Shown: positions 8,825-15,663 of the stretch, piece after piece | How the letters are laid out: each line of letters opens with the position of its first letter | Position numbering within the stretch: the first letter of the stretch is position 1 | The notes under the pieces: model-generated | The model's database searches: none | The model's input: only the letters and a program-made list of their open reading frames with translations | Told to the model about the DNA's origin: nothing | Source of the DNA: Pedobacter suwonensis | GTDB lineage: Bacteria > Bacteroidota > Bacteroidia > Sphingobacteriales > Sphingobacteriaceae | Length of the DNA: 58,136 bases | NCBI RefSeq assembly: GCF_900111825.1 | Contig: NZ_FOJM01000024.1 | Coordinates: forward strand, 1 to 58,136 | Reading direction: 5' to 3' | Made by a program: the position numbers and the translations under genes

Positions 8825-9322
8825 ATGAACTTCAACGATATAGACGATCTAAAAAAAGAAGGTTTTATAGGTTTTAAGAGAATTAGTGAACTTTTAGTAA
8901 ATAATTCATTTATTCCGAAAACCAAAGGTGTGTATCTCGTTTTAAATCCAAACTTCAAAAAAGCTGAATATTTACATATTGGAACAGGAGGACATTTCAA
9001 AGGAAAAAACCCGAATATTCTTCTTGATGTACTAACAGCAAATTGGGTTGAAAATTCACTTGTTATATATATTGGAAAGGCAGGAAGTGAAAATAGTAGA
9101 GCTACATTATATTCAAGATTAAAGCAATATTTTGGCTTTGGTCAGGGTAAAAATATTGGCCATTATGGAGGAAGGTTTATTTGGCAATTAAAAAATTCAT
9201 CGAACTTAATTATTTGTTGGAAACCTTTAGTTAACGATGACCCAAGAACTATTGAAAAACAATTAATTAAAGATTTTGAAACAATGTTTTCTGCGCGACC
9301 ATTCGCAAATCTTACCTATTAA
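8825..9322 (+). CDS. GIY-YIG nuclease-like protein
   Basis: A 165-residue single-domain protein of the GIY-YIG type, metal-dependent endonucleases cutting one DNA strand per active site. GVYLVL at 35-40 is the GIY strand and VIYIGKAG at 80-87 the YIG strand. Arg98 in LYSRLKQY and Glu144 in TIEKQLI fit the catalytic Arg and Glu. An insert of about 40 residues separates GIY from YIG, longer than in classic members. It lies 105 bases after the LPO_1073-like gene, on the same strand with its own hairpin after it, so shared transcription is possible. A role in defence or mobile DNA is inferred. Confidence 0.8.
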   Translation: MNFNDIDDLKKEGFIGFKRISELLVNNSFIPKTKGVYLVLNPNFKKAEYLHIGTGGHFKGKNPNILLDVLTANWVENSLVIYIGKAGSENSRATLYSRLKQYFGFGQGKNIGHYGGRFIWQLKNSSNLIICWKPLVNDDPRTIEKQLIKDFETMFSARPFANLTY

Positions 9323-9346
9323 CTTTAAGTGTAATAGCCACAACTT

Positions 9347-9383
9347 AATCTGACAGTTGGTAGTTTTTACTAATTGTCAGATT
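9347..9383 (+). terminator. Stem-loop after the GIY-YIG gene
   Basis: Arms AATCTGACA and TGTCAGATT form a 9-bp stem that can extend inward imperfectly. It starts 25 bases after the stop codon. The U tract is weak. Confidence 0.5.
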
Positions 9384-9505
9384 GAATTTCAGAATATGTT
9401 TTTTTCTCTTCTGAGATCGTTAATTATCTATTACTTTCTCTTGTTTATAGCTCTCAAATATATCCTCTTCCTTTAGTAAGCCAATCTTTAATCTTGAAGA
9501 ATCAT

Positions 9506-9513
9506 TATATTTG
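9506..9513 (+). promoter_or_regulatory. -7 element for the zinc-ribbon gene
   Basis: TATATTTG, an exact TAnnTTTG match, ends 5 bases before the ATG at 9519. Its presence suggests the broken gene is still transcribed. Confidence 0.55.
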
Positions 9514-9518
9514 CAATT

Positions 9519-9752
9519 ATGTCCTTAAATATCTGCCCTAAATGCGGCATAAAAAGTTTTACATGGGCTATTGAAGATGAACCGTATATTAAAACTAATT
9601 GGGGTTGCTACACCTGTAATTATTTGGCTTTGGAAGATGAAAGGCTAATGCGTGATTGTAACGTTTGCAAGCAAAAATCAGAATCACTATTAAAACATAT
9701 GGATAGAGCATACTGGTGATGCTTTATTTGTAATAAAGAGAACGGACACTAA
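9519..9752 (+). pseudogene. Double zinc-ribbon protein interrupted by TGA
   Basis: The frame to 9719 gives 66 residues with CPKC (6-9), CYTC (30-33) and CNVC (47-50), then stops at TGA (9717-9719). Reading on in the same frame gives CFICNKENGH and a TAA at 9750, supplying the missing fourth pair CFIC. The intact protein would therefore hold two zinc ribbons, and the TGA stands where a second Trp (TGG) after AYW is likely. As it is, the second ribbon has lost half its ligands. Substrate unknown; such small ribbon proteins are common in Bacteroidota. A base-calling error is the main alternative. Confidence 0.68.
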
Positions 9753-9757
9753 TATCC

Positions 9758-9806
9758 TGCAACGCTTGAACTGCCGACTGCAACGTTGGAATTGTCGACT
9801 GCAACC
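9758..9806. repeat. Two-copy fragment of the 21-bp minisatellite
   Basis: Contains about 2.3 units of the 21-base repeat (consensus AACTGTCGACTGCAACGTTGG) that forms a long array at 13.03-13.26 kb. It lies upstream of the TAC operon. Confidence 0.75.
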
Positions 9807-9917
9807 ACACTGTGGATAAGTAGGTTATGCCTATCTTAGAAAAATCAAAAACAAAAAAATATTTTTGAAATATGCACAATGTAAAAATATTATTCTTAAT
9901 TTGTACTTAACTTAAAA

Positions 9918-10418
9918 GTGAATACCTTTGTAATTGAAGATTTTTTTGTTTCGGATGAGAACGCATGTAATTTTTACATGGTTCGCTTTGACGAACAAGA
10001 TACTTCTGAAGTAGATAAGTTTTACGATAATTACAACACCCCAGATAGTGCTCATTATGAAGATATGCAGAATATTCATGCTCTGATTGAGGTTATATCA
10101 GAAGATGGAACCGCGCAGATCAGGCGTTCCCGTGATGAGGGACGTGCATTCGCACTTCCTCCGGAAGTGCTTGCTAATGCTGCACGCATACAGGTAACAG
10201 GAAATACGCTAAGACTTTACTATCTGGATGTCACACCAGAGATTATTATACTTTTAGGTGGAGGTATTGCCCATAACGAACCGAACGGTCATCCACCGAT
10301 TCAGTTAAGAGATGCCCAGTTGTTCATCAAAAAAATATGGAGTGCCATTGGCACTGAATTTGAGATAAGTAATAAACGGCTGATTCCATTGAATGGGCCG
10401 GAAATAATAATACACTAA
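9918..10418 (+). CDS. Putative toxin of a TAC module, HigB/RelE-like
   Basis: First gene of a three-gene operon whose other members are an HTH antitoxin and a SecB-like chaperone, the layout of toxin-antitoxin-chaperone (TAC) modules such as HigB-HigA-SecB in Mycobacterium tuberculosis. At 166 residues it is longer than usual HigB/RelE mRNA nucleases. The C-terminal part TLRLYYLDVTPEIIILLGGG then QLRDAQLFIKKIW resembles the last beta-hairpin and helix of that fold; the N-terminal 70 acidic residues are not recognisable. The start is a GTG at 9918. A -7-like TACCTTTG overlaps it, so an internal Met at 9978 is possible. One base separates it from the next gene. Confidence 0.62.
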   Translation: MNTFVIEDFFVSDENACNFYMVRFDEQDTSEVDKFYDNYNTPDSAHYEDMQNIHALIEVISEDGTAQIRRSRDEGRAFALPPEVLANAARIQVTGNTLRLYYLDVTPEIIILLGGGIAHNEPNGHPPIQLRDAQLFIKKIWSAIGTEFEISNKRLIPLNGPEIIIH

Positions 10419-10419
10419 T

Positions 10420-10926
10420 ATGCAAAGCAACCGATTTCAGCGTGCCTGCCTCACGGCAGATCCTGAATATAAAATCAATGTCAGGAAGAACTTAGCAGTA
10501 ATCGAACAGATTTATGCGATTCTGGATGAAAAGTGCTGGAGCCAAAAACAACTGGCGACAGCACTTGGAAAAAGCGAATCCGAAATCAGCAAGTGGTTGT
10601 CTGGTACGCATAACCTTACCCTACTTACCATTAGCCGGATCGAAGCTATTCTCGGAACGGATATACTTATAACGCCTAAACAGGCACAACAAAGAGTAAT
10701 ACCTGTGAAAACTGATTATATTCGGTCAGGAGTAGATATTGGAAAATATATAAATGCTATCCGCGCACAACATGAACATGTTGCACAGGTTAGCATTGGA
10801 AGCAATCAGTTTTTGACAAGTTCCAAACCAACAGACTTCCATGCTAAGTGGGAACAGATAAAAGAACAATTGAACAATAAGTTAGAAATAAAAGATGACC
10901 AAGAAGATCAGCCAGCAGCAGCCTAA
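10420..10926 (+). CDS. XRE-family antitoxin with chaperone-addiction-type tail
   Basis: The 168-residue protein has a Cro/CI helix-turn-helix at about 27-82 (WSQKQLATALGKSESEISKWL, the recognition region, then SRIEAILG). A tail of about 85 residues follows, ending in an acidic, probably disordered EIKDDQEDQPAAA. In TAC modules the antitoxin carries a C-terminal chaperone-addiction (ChAD) segment bound by the SecB-like protein; this tail is in the right place to be one. It should neutralise the upstream toxin and repress the operon. It overlaps the next gene by 32 bases. Confidence 0.78.
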   Translation: MQSNRFQRACLTADPEYKINVRKNLAVIEQIYAILDEKCWSQKQLATALGKSESEISKWLSGTHNLTLLTISRIEAILGTDILITPKQAQQRVIPVKTDYIRSGVDIGKYINAIRAQHEHVAQVSIGSNQFLTSSKPTDFHAKWEQIKEQLNNKLEIKDDQEDQPAAA

Positions 10927-11356
10927 AACAGCAAAAGTTCTTCCCGATAAAATCCATCTAACTAAGGTTACCATCACTAATGCACAAGTTAATGGCCCAA
11001 CTAATTCCCAAGAGACTTGGGAAGATGTCGCTATGACCTTAAAATCAAGCACAGCTTTTAATGAAACCACAGGGTGCCGGATTATACTCATCATTGATTT
11101 GAACAAAGATCATGCGGATCCTACACAGCAGATCAGAGCAAACTTTACGATCGAATTTCTAATGGAGATCGAAAACTTGGAAGAATTCAAAATTGCCCAG
11201 GTTGAAGATGAAATTAAATTGGATTCCAGGCTTGGAGCAACTTTGATGGGAATCGTTTATTCGACGGCAAGAGGAATTATTCTGACCAGAACAGCAGGTA
11301 CAGTATTACAAGGAATTATTCTTCCCGTACTAGATCCAGCCACACTTTTACCTTAA
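10895..11356 (+). CDS. SecB-like chaperone, third gene of TAC module
   Basis: A 153-residue SecB-fold protein. After a short basic N-terminus come the beta-strands (KIHLTKVTITNAQVNG; CRIILIIDLN; NFTIEFLMEIE). The C-terminal helix and loop, with YSTARGIILTRTAG then ILPVLDPATLLP, align with the ARE...PP...INFDALF end of SecB. Solitary SecB is not found in most Bacteroidota, and this one is overlapped by an antitoxin gene. Its likely job is therefore to fold and protect the antitoxin against proteases, not general export. If the chaperone is titrated, for example by phage or by export stress, the toxin should be freed; this follows from the family and is not shown here. Confidence 0.78.
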   Translation: MTKKISQQQPKTAKVLPDKIHLTKVTITNAQVNGPTNSQETWEDVAMTLKSSTAFNETTGCRIILIIDLNKDHADPTQQIRANFTIEFLMEIENLEEFKIAQVEDEIKLDSRLGATLMGIVYSTARGIILTRTAGTVLQGIILPVLDPATLLP

Positions 11357-11420
11357 GCCTTAAAAAACAGCATATATTTACATATTTACATTCAAGTTTC
11401 GACATTTTTACGATTACTCC

Positions 11421-11474
11421 CTAATCGCGAGATTCTTAATTCGTAGGACAGCATGCTTGATGACTTGTGCTTTC
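11421..11474. repeat. Half palindromic element, copy 2
   Basis: Left-half type, running CTAATCGCGAGATTCTTA ... TGATGACTTGTGCTTT. It ends just before the PIN gene fragment at 11488. The facing half is missing. Confidence 0.5.
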
Positions 11475-11487
11475 AAGATTGATCTCG

Positions 11488-11595
11488 CATTGCAGGATTC
11501 TTCCGGTTCAGCACCATCTCGCGGAAAGCCTCAATTGCCTGCTCCTGATTCAGATCGATAATATCGGTAAGAAAATCATCGGCACTTTTGGCCTT
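11488..11595 (-). pseudogene. Fragment of a second PIN toxin gene
   Basis: These 108 bases align without gaps to 11882-11989, the 3' part of the neighbouring PIN gene, with about nine differences, nearly all silent in the PIN frame. Translated on -, it gives SADDFLTDIIDLNQEQAI then EAFREMVLNRKNPA. Both ends are lost. It is a remnant of a paralogue or of a local duplication, and the mostly silent changes mean the copies diverged while still under selection. Confidence 0.75.
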
Positions 11596-11728
11596 CCCCC
11601 CGCTGGCGCACGCGTGCCGCGTGTGAGTTAAGTATTGAGATGATGCACCCGTAGTATCAAATGGGATTATTATTAATAGTTTAAATTTAATTATTCAATA
11701 AATTTAAGCTTCTAATCTAACCCAATTT

Positions 11729-11778
11729 CTAGCGCAAGTCTCAGTGTCCTGGCAAGCAGGCTGAATGACTTGTGCTTT
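11729..11778. repeat. Half palindromic element, copy 3
   Basis: CTAGCGCAAGTCTCAGTG ... GGCTGAATGACTTGTGCTTT, left-half type, ending 26 bases before the PIN gene stop. The same order, half element then PIN 3' end, is seen at 11421-11595. Confidence 0.6.
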
Positions 11779-11803
11779 AATTAATAAGGATGGTACGGAG
11801 ATT

Positions 11804-12366
11804 TTACAATAGCGCATGCAAATAATTTGCAGTATCGATAAGCCCGTTCTTACGCAGGCTTTCCAGGACTTGATATTCATCCATTGCGGGATTCTTCCGG
11901 TTCAGCACCATCTCGCGGAAAGCCTTAATCGCCTGCTCCTGATTTAGATCGATGATATCAGTGAGAAAATCATCCGCACTTTTGGCTTTTAAGCCGAAGG
12001 TGTCCAGATATTCCTCTGGAAAATCCTTCAGGTTATTGGTAACGATCACATTTGCGTTCGTTTTAATTGCAGCCGCAAGAACATGACGGTCATCCTCATC
12101 CGGTAGCTGAAGCTGCGAAATAAGGCCTTCATAATTACCCACCAAAGCATCCGGGAAAGCCTGGTTTGCCTTTTGCACCCGCTTTCAGCTTCCCTTTCTT
12201 CCACGCCATGCCTGAGCATCATTTCTTTCCACTCACAGAAAATATTAGTACCCCACTTGGGCGTATAAAGATCATAATGCGCAAACCAGAAAAGCAAGTC
12301 TCTGATCACAACCGGATAGATGACATTGGTATCCAGCACTGCCTTAAACCTTACACTATGAATCAT
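11804..12366 (-). pseudogene. PIN-domain toxin, frameshifted
   Basis: VapC-like PIN RNase of a type II toxin-antitoxin pair. The first part reads MIHSVRFKAVLDTNVIYP with catalytic Asp12, then FCEWKEMM with the acidic second residue. The frame is lost after REAE. The second part, in another frame, reads QKANQAFPDALVGNYEG, then PDEDDRHVLAAA and VIVTNNLKDFP with the remaining acidic residues. Adding one A to the GAAAGC run (T run 12183-12185 on +) restores AEKRVQKANQ and one open frame of about 187 residues. The gene starts inside the end of the antitoxin gene (11-base overlap). Unless corrected by frameshifting, the toxin is dead. Confidence 0.82.
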
Positions 12367-12811
12367 ACATTCCAAGTTCCTCATCAGCGCCCATAATGTC
12401 GATAATATTATTCTTCTGCTGCACCTTCATTTTTTCCCTGTAAGCCAAAACATCCTCGAATTTAATCCTACGGTGCTTTCCTACCTTGATGAACTCAATA
12501 GCCCCCTCTTCCAGTAATTTTACTAAATATGGTCTTGAACACCCCAATATCTCGGCTGCCTTTTGGGTAGTTACCTCTGTTGCCATTGGAACTATAGAAA
12601 CAGGCTTACCTTCACCCATAGCCTTTAAAATATCGCCAAGAAATACCAAAGCCCTGGCAGGTATCTTAATGCGTTCGCCCGTCTCTTCAATCTCAATCTC
12701 CGTCTGTTCAGAATGGATGTTGGAGAGTATGGATGATAAAGCTGGTAAAGACTCTATGGCCATCTTCTGCTCTGTTTTGGAAGGACGGCGTATTTGATCA
12801 TTTGAAATCAT
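12356..12811 (-). CDS. HTH (excisionase-like) antitoxin of the PIN pair
   Basis: A 151-residue protein starting MISNDQIRRPSK. The longer frame upstream to 13000 runs through AT-rich promoter DNA and gives unlikely sequence, so the ATG at 12811 is preferred. A winged MerR/excisionase-type domain lies at 82-128 (TTQKAAEILGCSRPYLVKLL then GAIEFIKVGKHRRI). The N-terminal half, with RIKIPARALVFLGDILKAM, is typical of Bacteroidota antitoxins paired with PIN toxins. It should bind the toxin and its own promoter. It is intact while its toxin is broken, as expected if loss of the toxin is tolerated. Confidence 0.83.
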   Translation of the reverse strand: MISNDQIRRPSKTEQKMAIESLPALSSILSNIHSEQTEIEIEETGERIKIPARALVFLGDILKAMGEGKPVSIVPMATEVTTQKAAEILGCSRPYLVKLLEEGAIEFIKVGKHRRIKFEDVLAYREKMKVQQKNNIIDIMGADEELGMYDS

Positions 12812-13028
12812 GCTGCAATTTTCTACGAAGTTAAACAAAAAACACAAACGAAATAAACGAAATAAATAAAATAAACAAAAAGCTAACAAACCAAACGGAG
12901 CAATAGTTTGATAAAAGAAATACATCATAACAGTACGACCCAAAAAACTGTAAAAGTTAAGGATACAAAAACAGGGAGAAATGAAATTTATCAATATCAA
13001 GGAATAAGCTCATGGTAGTACAATGACT
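12812..13028. other. AT-rich promoter region of the PIN pair
   Basis: Very A+T-rich with repeated AACGAAATAAA-type words at 12846-12875, which may be operator half-sites. On -, TAACTTCG near 12823-12830 is close to a TAnnTTTG -7 element. No gene. Confidence 0.35.
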
Positions 13029-13257
13029 AACTGACGATCGACTACAACCTCTGAACTGTCGACTGCAAAGTCTGAACTATCGACCGTAACCTCTGAACTA
13101 TTGACCGCAACGTTTGAACTGTCGACTGCAACGTTGGAACTATCGACTGCAACGTTGGAACTATCGACCGCAACGTTTGAACTGTCGACTGCAACGTTGG
13201 AACTGTCGACTGCAACGTTGGAACTGTCGACTGCAAAGTCTGAACTGTCAACTGCAA
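13029..13257. repeat. 21-bp minisatellite, about 11 units
   Basis: Tandem units of 21 bases, consensus AACTGTCGACTGCAACGTTGG, with variants GTCGAC/ATCGAC and GTTGG/GTCTG/GTTTG. There are no unique spacers, so it is not a CRISPR array. Because 21 is a multiple of three, frames on both strands stay open and read as seven-residue repeats (ELSTATL on +), but no start signal or conservation supports translation. Unit variants alternate, suggesting expansion in blocks. Confidence 0.9.
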
Positions 13258-13500
13258 GTATAAAACCGCCCCTATTTATACCTTATCTGAGCAAAAAGAT
13301 TTTGTAGATTGATATATTGTAGCTATCTTGCCTATGCAGAACAGTAATTAACAATATCTTTTAACTTAATCGGAGAAACATAAAATAAATTAAAAATTTC
13401 ACAATATTCCTGAGTGAGCGGTTTAGACCCGCATCTTTCAATATCTCTGAAAAGAGTTAATTGTTGTTCTGCAGCACTCAGGAACTTTTTATCAAATGTT

Positions 13501-14037
13501 ATGCAGAACAACAATTGTAAAAACCCAGACACACAGCTCCCAAATGAGGTAGCAGCTGTAACCGAATTCCGGAAACTGATTGAAGCCTATTTCGATATGA
13601 TTAGTTTATCGGATGTAAATCAACTCCTTACCGAAATGCTCAGCGCCTGTACCGGCCCCGATCCACGTTCAGGTAAACACAAACCCATTACCATTGCCAA
13701 CACCCTTTACGATGTAAACAACATCATCAAACTATTAACCAAAGCAAAACCTTTGGCCAATGAAAGCACCTTTAAGCAATATGCCCAAAACCAGGCTGAG
13801 CAATTGTTAGCCGTTGGCCATTTCGATGTAGAACACCTTTCAGAACTGTTATACTATGGCTTAAATGCTTACATTTTTCAGGAAGAAGATTTTGAGGGTG
13901 CAAGCCTAAACTTCTCTGCCGAAATTACCGCAGCCTATAAAATGATTTTTGATTGGTTGGCTGCTTGCGATGCCTGGAGAAATGCTTTTGAACATGATGA
14001 ACATAATGAAACGATCCATTTAGCAGCCACAGCATAA
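13501..14037 (+). CDS. Conserved protein of unknown function (178 aa)
   Basis: I do not recognise the family. Starting at ATG 13501 (MQNNNCKNPDTQLPN) gives 178 residues, acidic and mainly helical, with FRKLIEAYFDMISLSDVNQLL and the loop GPDPRSGKHKP in the first half and helices to the end. The frame is open to 13414, but that part lies opposite a reverse-strand frame (13332-13532) that looks like a decayed regulator, so the shorter form is preferred. The base composition is less AT-rich than its neighbours and looks like core Pedobacter sequence. Confidence 0.6.
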   Translation: MQNNNCKNPDTQLPNEVAAVTEFRKLIEAYFDMISLSDVNQLLTEMLSACTGPDPRSGKHKPITIANTLYDVNNIIKLLTKAKPLANESTFKQYAQNQAEQLLAVGHFDVEHLSELLYYGLNAYIFQEEDFEGASLNFSAEITAAYKMIFDWLAACDAWRNAFEHDEHNETIHLAATA

Positions 14038-14044
14038 ACGTTCA

Positions 14045-14484
14045 AATTTTAAATGGCCATTTACCTTATACAGCTTTGAGGGCAACTCCCCTCCTTTTTA
14101 AGGAGGGGTGCCCAAAGGGCGGGGTGGTTAATAGTGGTCATATCACTTAATTTCGGTCGGTGAGACACCAAATGATAGATAAAACATGGATTCGTCATCC
14201 TGAACTTGTTTCAGGATCTTTGAGATATATTCAGAACCATTATTAACGCAAGTATTAGCTTGAAATTTTAATTGGCCATTTATCTTATGCAACTATGAGG
14301 GGAAACTCCCCTCCTTTTTAAGGAGGGGTGCCCGAAGGGCGGGGTGGTTAATAGTAGTTATGTCGCTTAATTTCGGTCGGTGAGACACCAACCGATAGAT
14401 AAAACATGAATTCGTCATCCTGAACTTGTTTCAGGATCTTAGAGATATGTTCAGAACCATTACTAGCGCGAGTCTTAGTGTGTA
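14045..14484. repeat. Tandem duplication of a 220-bp non-coding unit
   Basis: Two head-to-tail copies with period 220. Each has ATGGCCATTTA, a CCCCTCCTTTTTAAGGAGGGG-type hairpin, GGGCGGGGTGGTTAATAGT, a TCGGTCGGTGAGACACCAA tract and a TCCTGAACTTGTTTCAGGA hairpin. The copies differ at scattered positions, so the duplication is not brand new. Confidence 0.85.
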
Positions 14485-14516
14485 GACTAGAGCGCTGGCT
14501 GACTTGTGCTTTTGAT
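14463..14516. repeat. Half palindromic element, copy 4
   Basis: CTAGCGCGAGTCTTAGTG ... GACTTGTGCTTTTGAT, left-half type. It begins exactly where the second 220-bp repeat copy departs from the first. Confidence 0.65.
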
Positions 14517-14604
14517 AATATTTTCTACCGCTCTATGCCACGGTGGCATGATAGTTTTTCGCAGTTGTTTGCTTTTTTAATTGTGCTCAAGAATGCTGCG
14601 CATT

Positions 14605-14835
14605 TTGTCGCGCCAAAGTACCCAAAGCGCTTCGTCAATCCAGCAATGAGCCTTTTGCGCAGCCACATACGCATCAAAAAAACAGCGGCACTTCGTTTTG
14701 TGTTCAATATTTTTTCTAAAAGAAAATCCGTATTTATGAACACAAAACCACTGCGTTTCAGGTTTGTTAGTGCCATTTTACCTGAACAGCAACTGTTTTT
14801 TTGATTTCCCTGGCTCTTGGGATTGACAGCGTGCT
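14605..14835. repeat. Dispersed repeat, inverted copy of 2305-2555
   Basis: Same element as at 2.3-2.55 kb in the opposite direction, about 12 kb apart. It includes TTTGTGTTCAAT, AACACAAAACCACTGCG and the CTTGGGATTGAC end. Confidence 0.7.
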
Positions 14836-14915
14836 TAGGCAAAACCCATGCTTTATTAAAGTTGCTTAGCAAAATGCCTAAAATATCTTAAAAAATAAAT
14901 ATTATTCAACCGCTA

Positions 14916-15044
14916 CTAGCGCGAGTCTTAGTATAAAGGCTAGCGGACTGGCCGACTTGTGCTTTTGATGAATAATCCTTTAAGATACTGACCTAGCCCA
15001 AATCAGGCAAGGCTTAAACAGATGAGCGCTAAGACTCGCGCTAG
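14916..15044. repeat. Palindromic MITE-like element, copy 5 (best preserved)
   Basis: A 129-base element with perfect 16-base terminal inverted repeats, CTAGCGCGAGTCTTAG at the left and CTAAGACTCGCGCTAG at the right, and no coding capacity. Its right end abuts the minus-strand gene at 15041, whose TAG stop codon is formed by the terminal CTAG. Confidence 0.8.
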
Positions 15045-15493
15045 AATGTGGATCCGGGCGGTGGCTGCAAAATGACCTCAATCCTACTTTCAGGATTGGG
15101 AAGTGGAAGTTTAGCAAGCAACGTAATTCCAAACGATTGATAATTGCCCTCCCCTTGAATCATCATACCTACCAGCGTGCATTTTTCATCTTCAAGACGT
15201 TGGATATATGCTGATGGCTCATGTTTTTCAAATATGGTTTCGAAGTTTAAAGCTTCCTTTGCGTATTTAATACAGGTGTGATATGCTGCTTCCCTCATTT
15301 TGTATTTCACATTGGTTACAACACCACCTTCTTCAGTTAAAGTAAAAGCCTCACCATGCGACTGATAAAGCGTTAAGTTTTCTAATCGTTTAAGAAAACG
15401 GAAGCCGTGCGCGATAAGCAGTTCACGCGCACTATTTGTAGAAATCTGATATAAATCCCAAAGCAGCTGTGGCTTAATCTCATTTTCATCCAT
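15041..15493 (-). CDS. Unknown protein, 150 aa, ending in a repeat
   Basis: No family recognised. It is soluble, begins MDENEIKPQLLWDLYQIS, and looks alpha/beta, with a helical middle (AYHTCIKYAKEALNFETIFE) and a C-terminal strand pair (FGITLLAKLPLP; RIEVILQPPPG). The stop codon lies inside the terminal repeat of the palindromic element, so the original C-terminus may have been longer and the element may have trimmed it. It is transcribed alone, away from the GNAT/HTH pair. Confidence 0.65.
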   Translation of the reverse strand: MDENEIKPQLLWDLYQISTNSARELLIAHGFRFLKRLENLTLYQSHGEAFTLTEEGGVVTNVKYKMREAAYHTCIKYAKEALNFETIFEKHEPSAYIQRLEDEKCTLVGMMIQGEGNYQSFGITLLAKLPLPNPESRIEVILQPPPGSTF

Positions 15494-15542
15494 GGCTAAA
15501 GTTAAACATTATACCGAGATCGGTATTAACAATATTGTAACA

Positions 15543-15647
15543 GCTAGCAGGATTCAGTGACCTTTGCTATCATTGGTAATCATGATAATTCTGCCAAAGC
15601 ACAAGTCAGGCCAATGCGTAGGCAACGAGCGCTAAGACTTGCGCTAG
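15543..15647. repeat. Palindromic element, copy 6
   Basis: The right half is well preserved (AAGCACAAGTCAGGCCAATG ... GAGCGCTAAGACTTGCGCTAG split over 15594-15647). The left half, beginning CTAGCAGGATTCAGTG, is degenerate. It ends 17 bases before the operator palindrome of the next gene pair. Confidence 0.6.
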
Positions 15648-15663
15648 AACGAATAATCACATC

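Noticed and set aside
12811..13000. 63-residue N-terminal extension of the PIN-pair antitoxin
   Set aside because: It reads as Phe/Leu/Cys-rich translation of the AT-rich promoter DNA; the ATG at 12811 gives the family-like N-terminus.
13029..13257. Tandem 21-bp repeats as a CRISPR array
   Set aside because: The units follow one another without unique spacers, and no cas gene is near.
13042..13307. Open frames over the 21-bp array on both strands (seven-residue repeat proteins)
   Set aside because: The frames exist because the unit length is a multiple of three; there is no start signal, no conserved flank, and both strands are equally open.
13332..13532. 66-codon frame on - (ERCGSKPLTQEYCEIF)
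   Set aside because: It has a regulator-like look but no clear domain, and it overlaps the start region of the 178-aa gene; at best a scrap of a lost HTH gene.
14478..14872. Overlapping frames of 108 and 115 codons on opposite strands
   Set aside because: Both lie wholly within the half element and the dispersed repeat and have no family resemblance.
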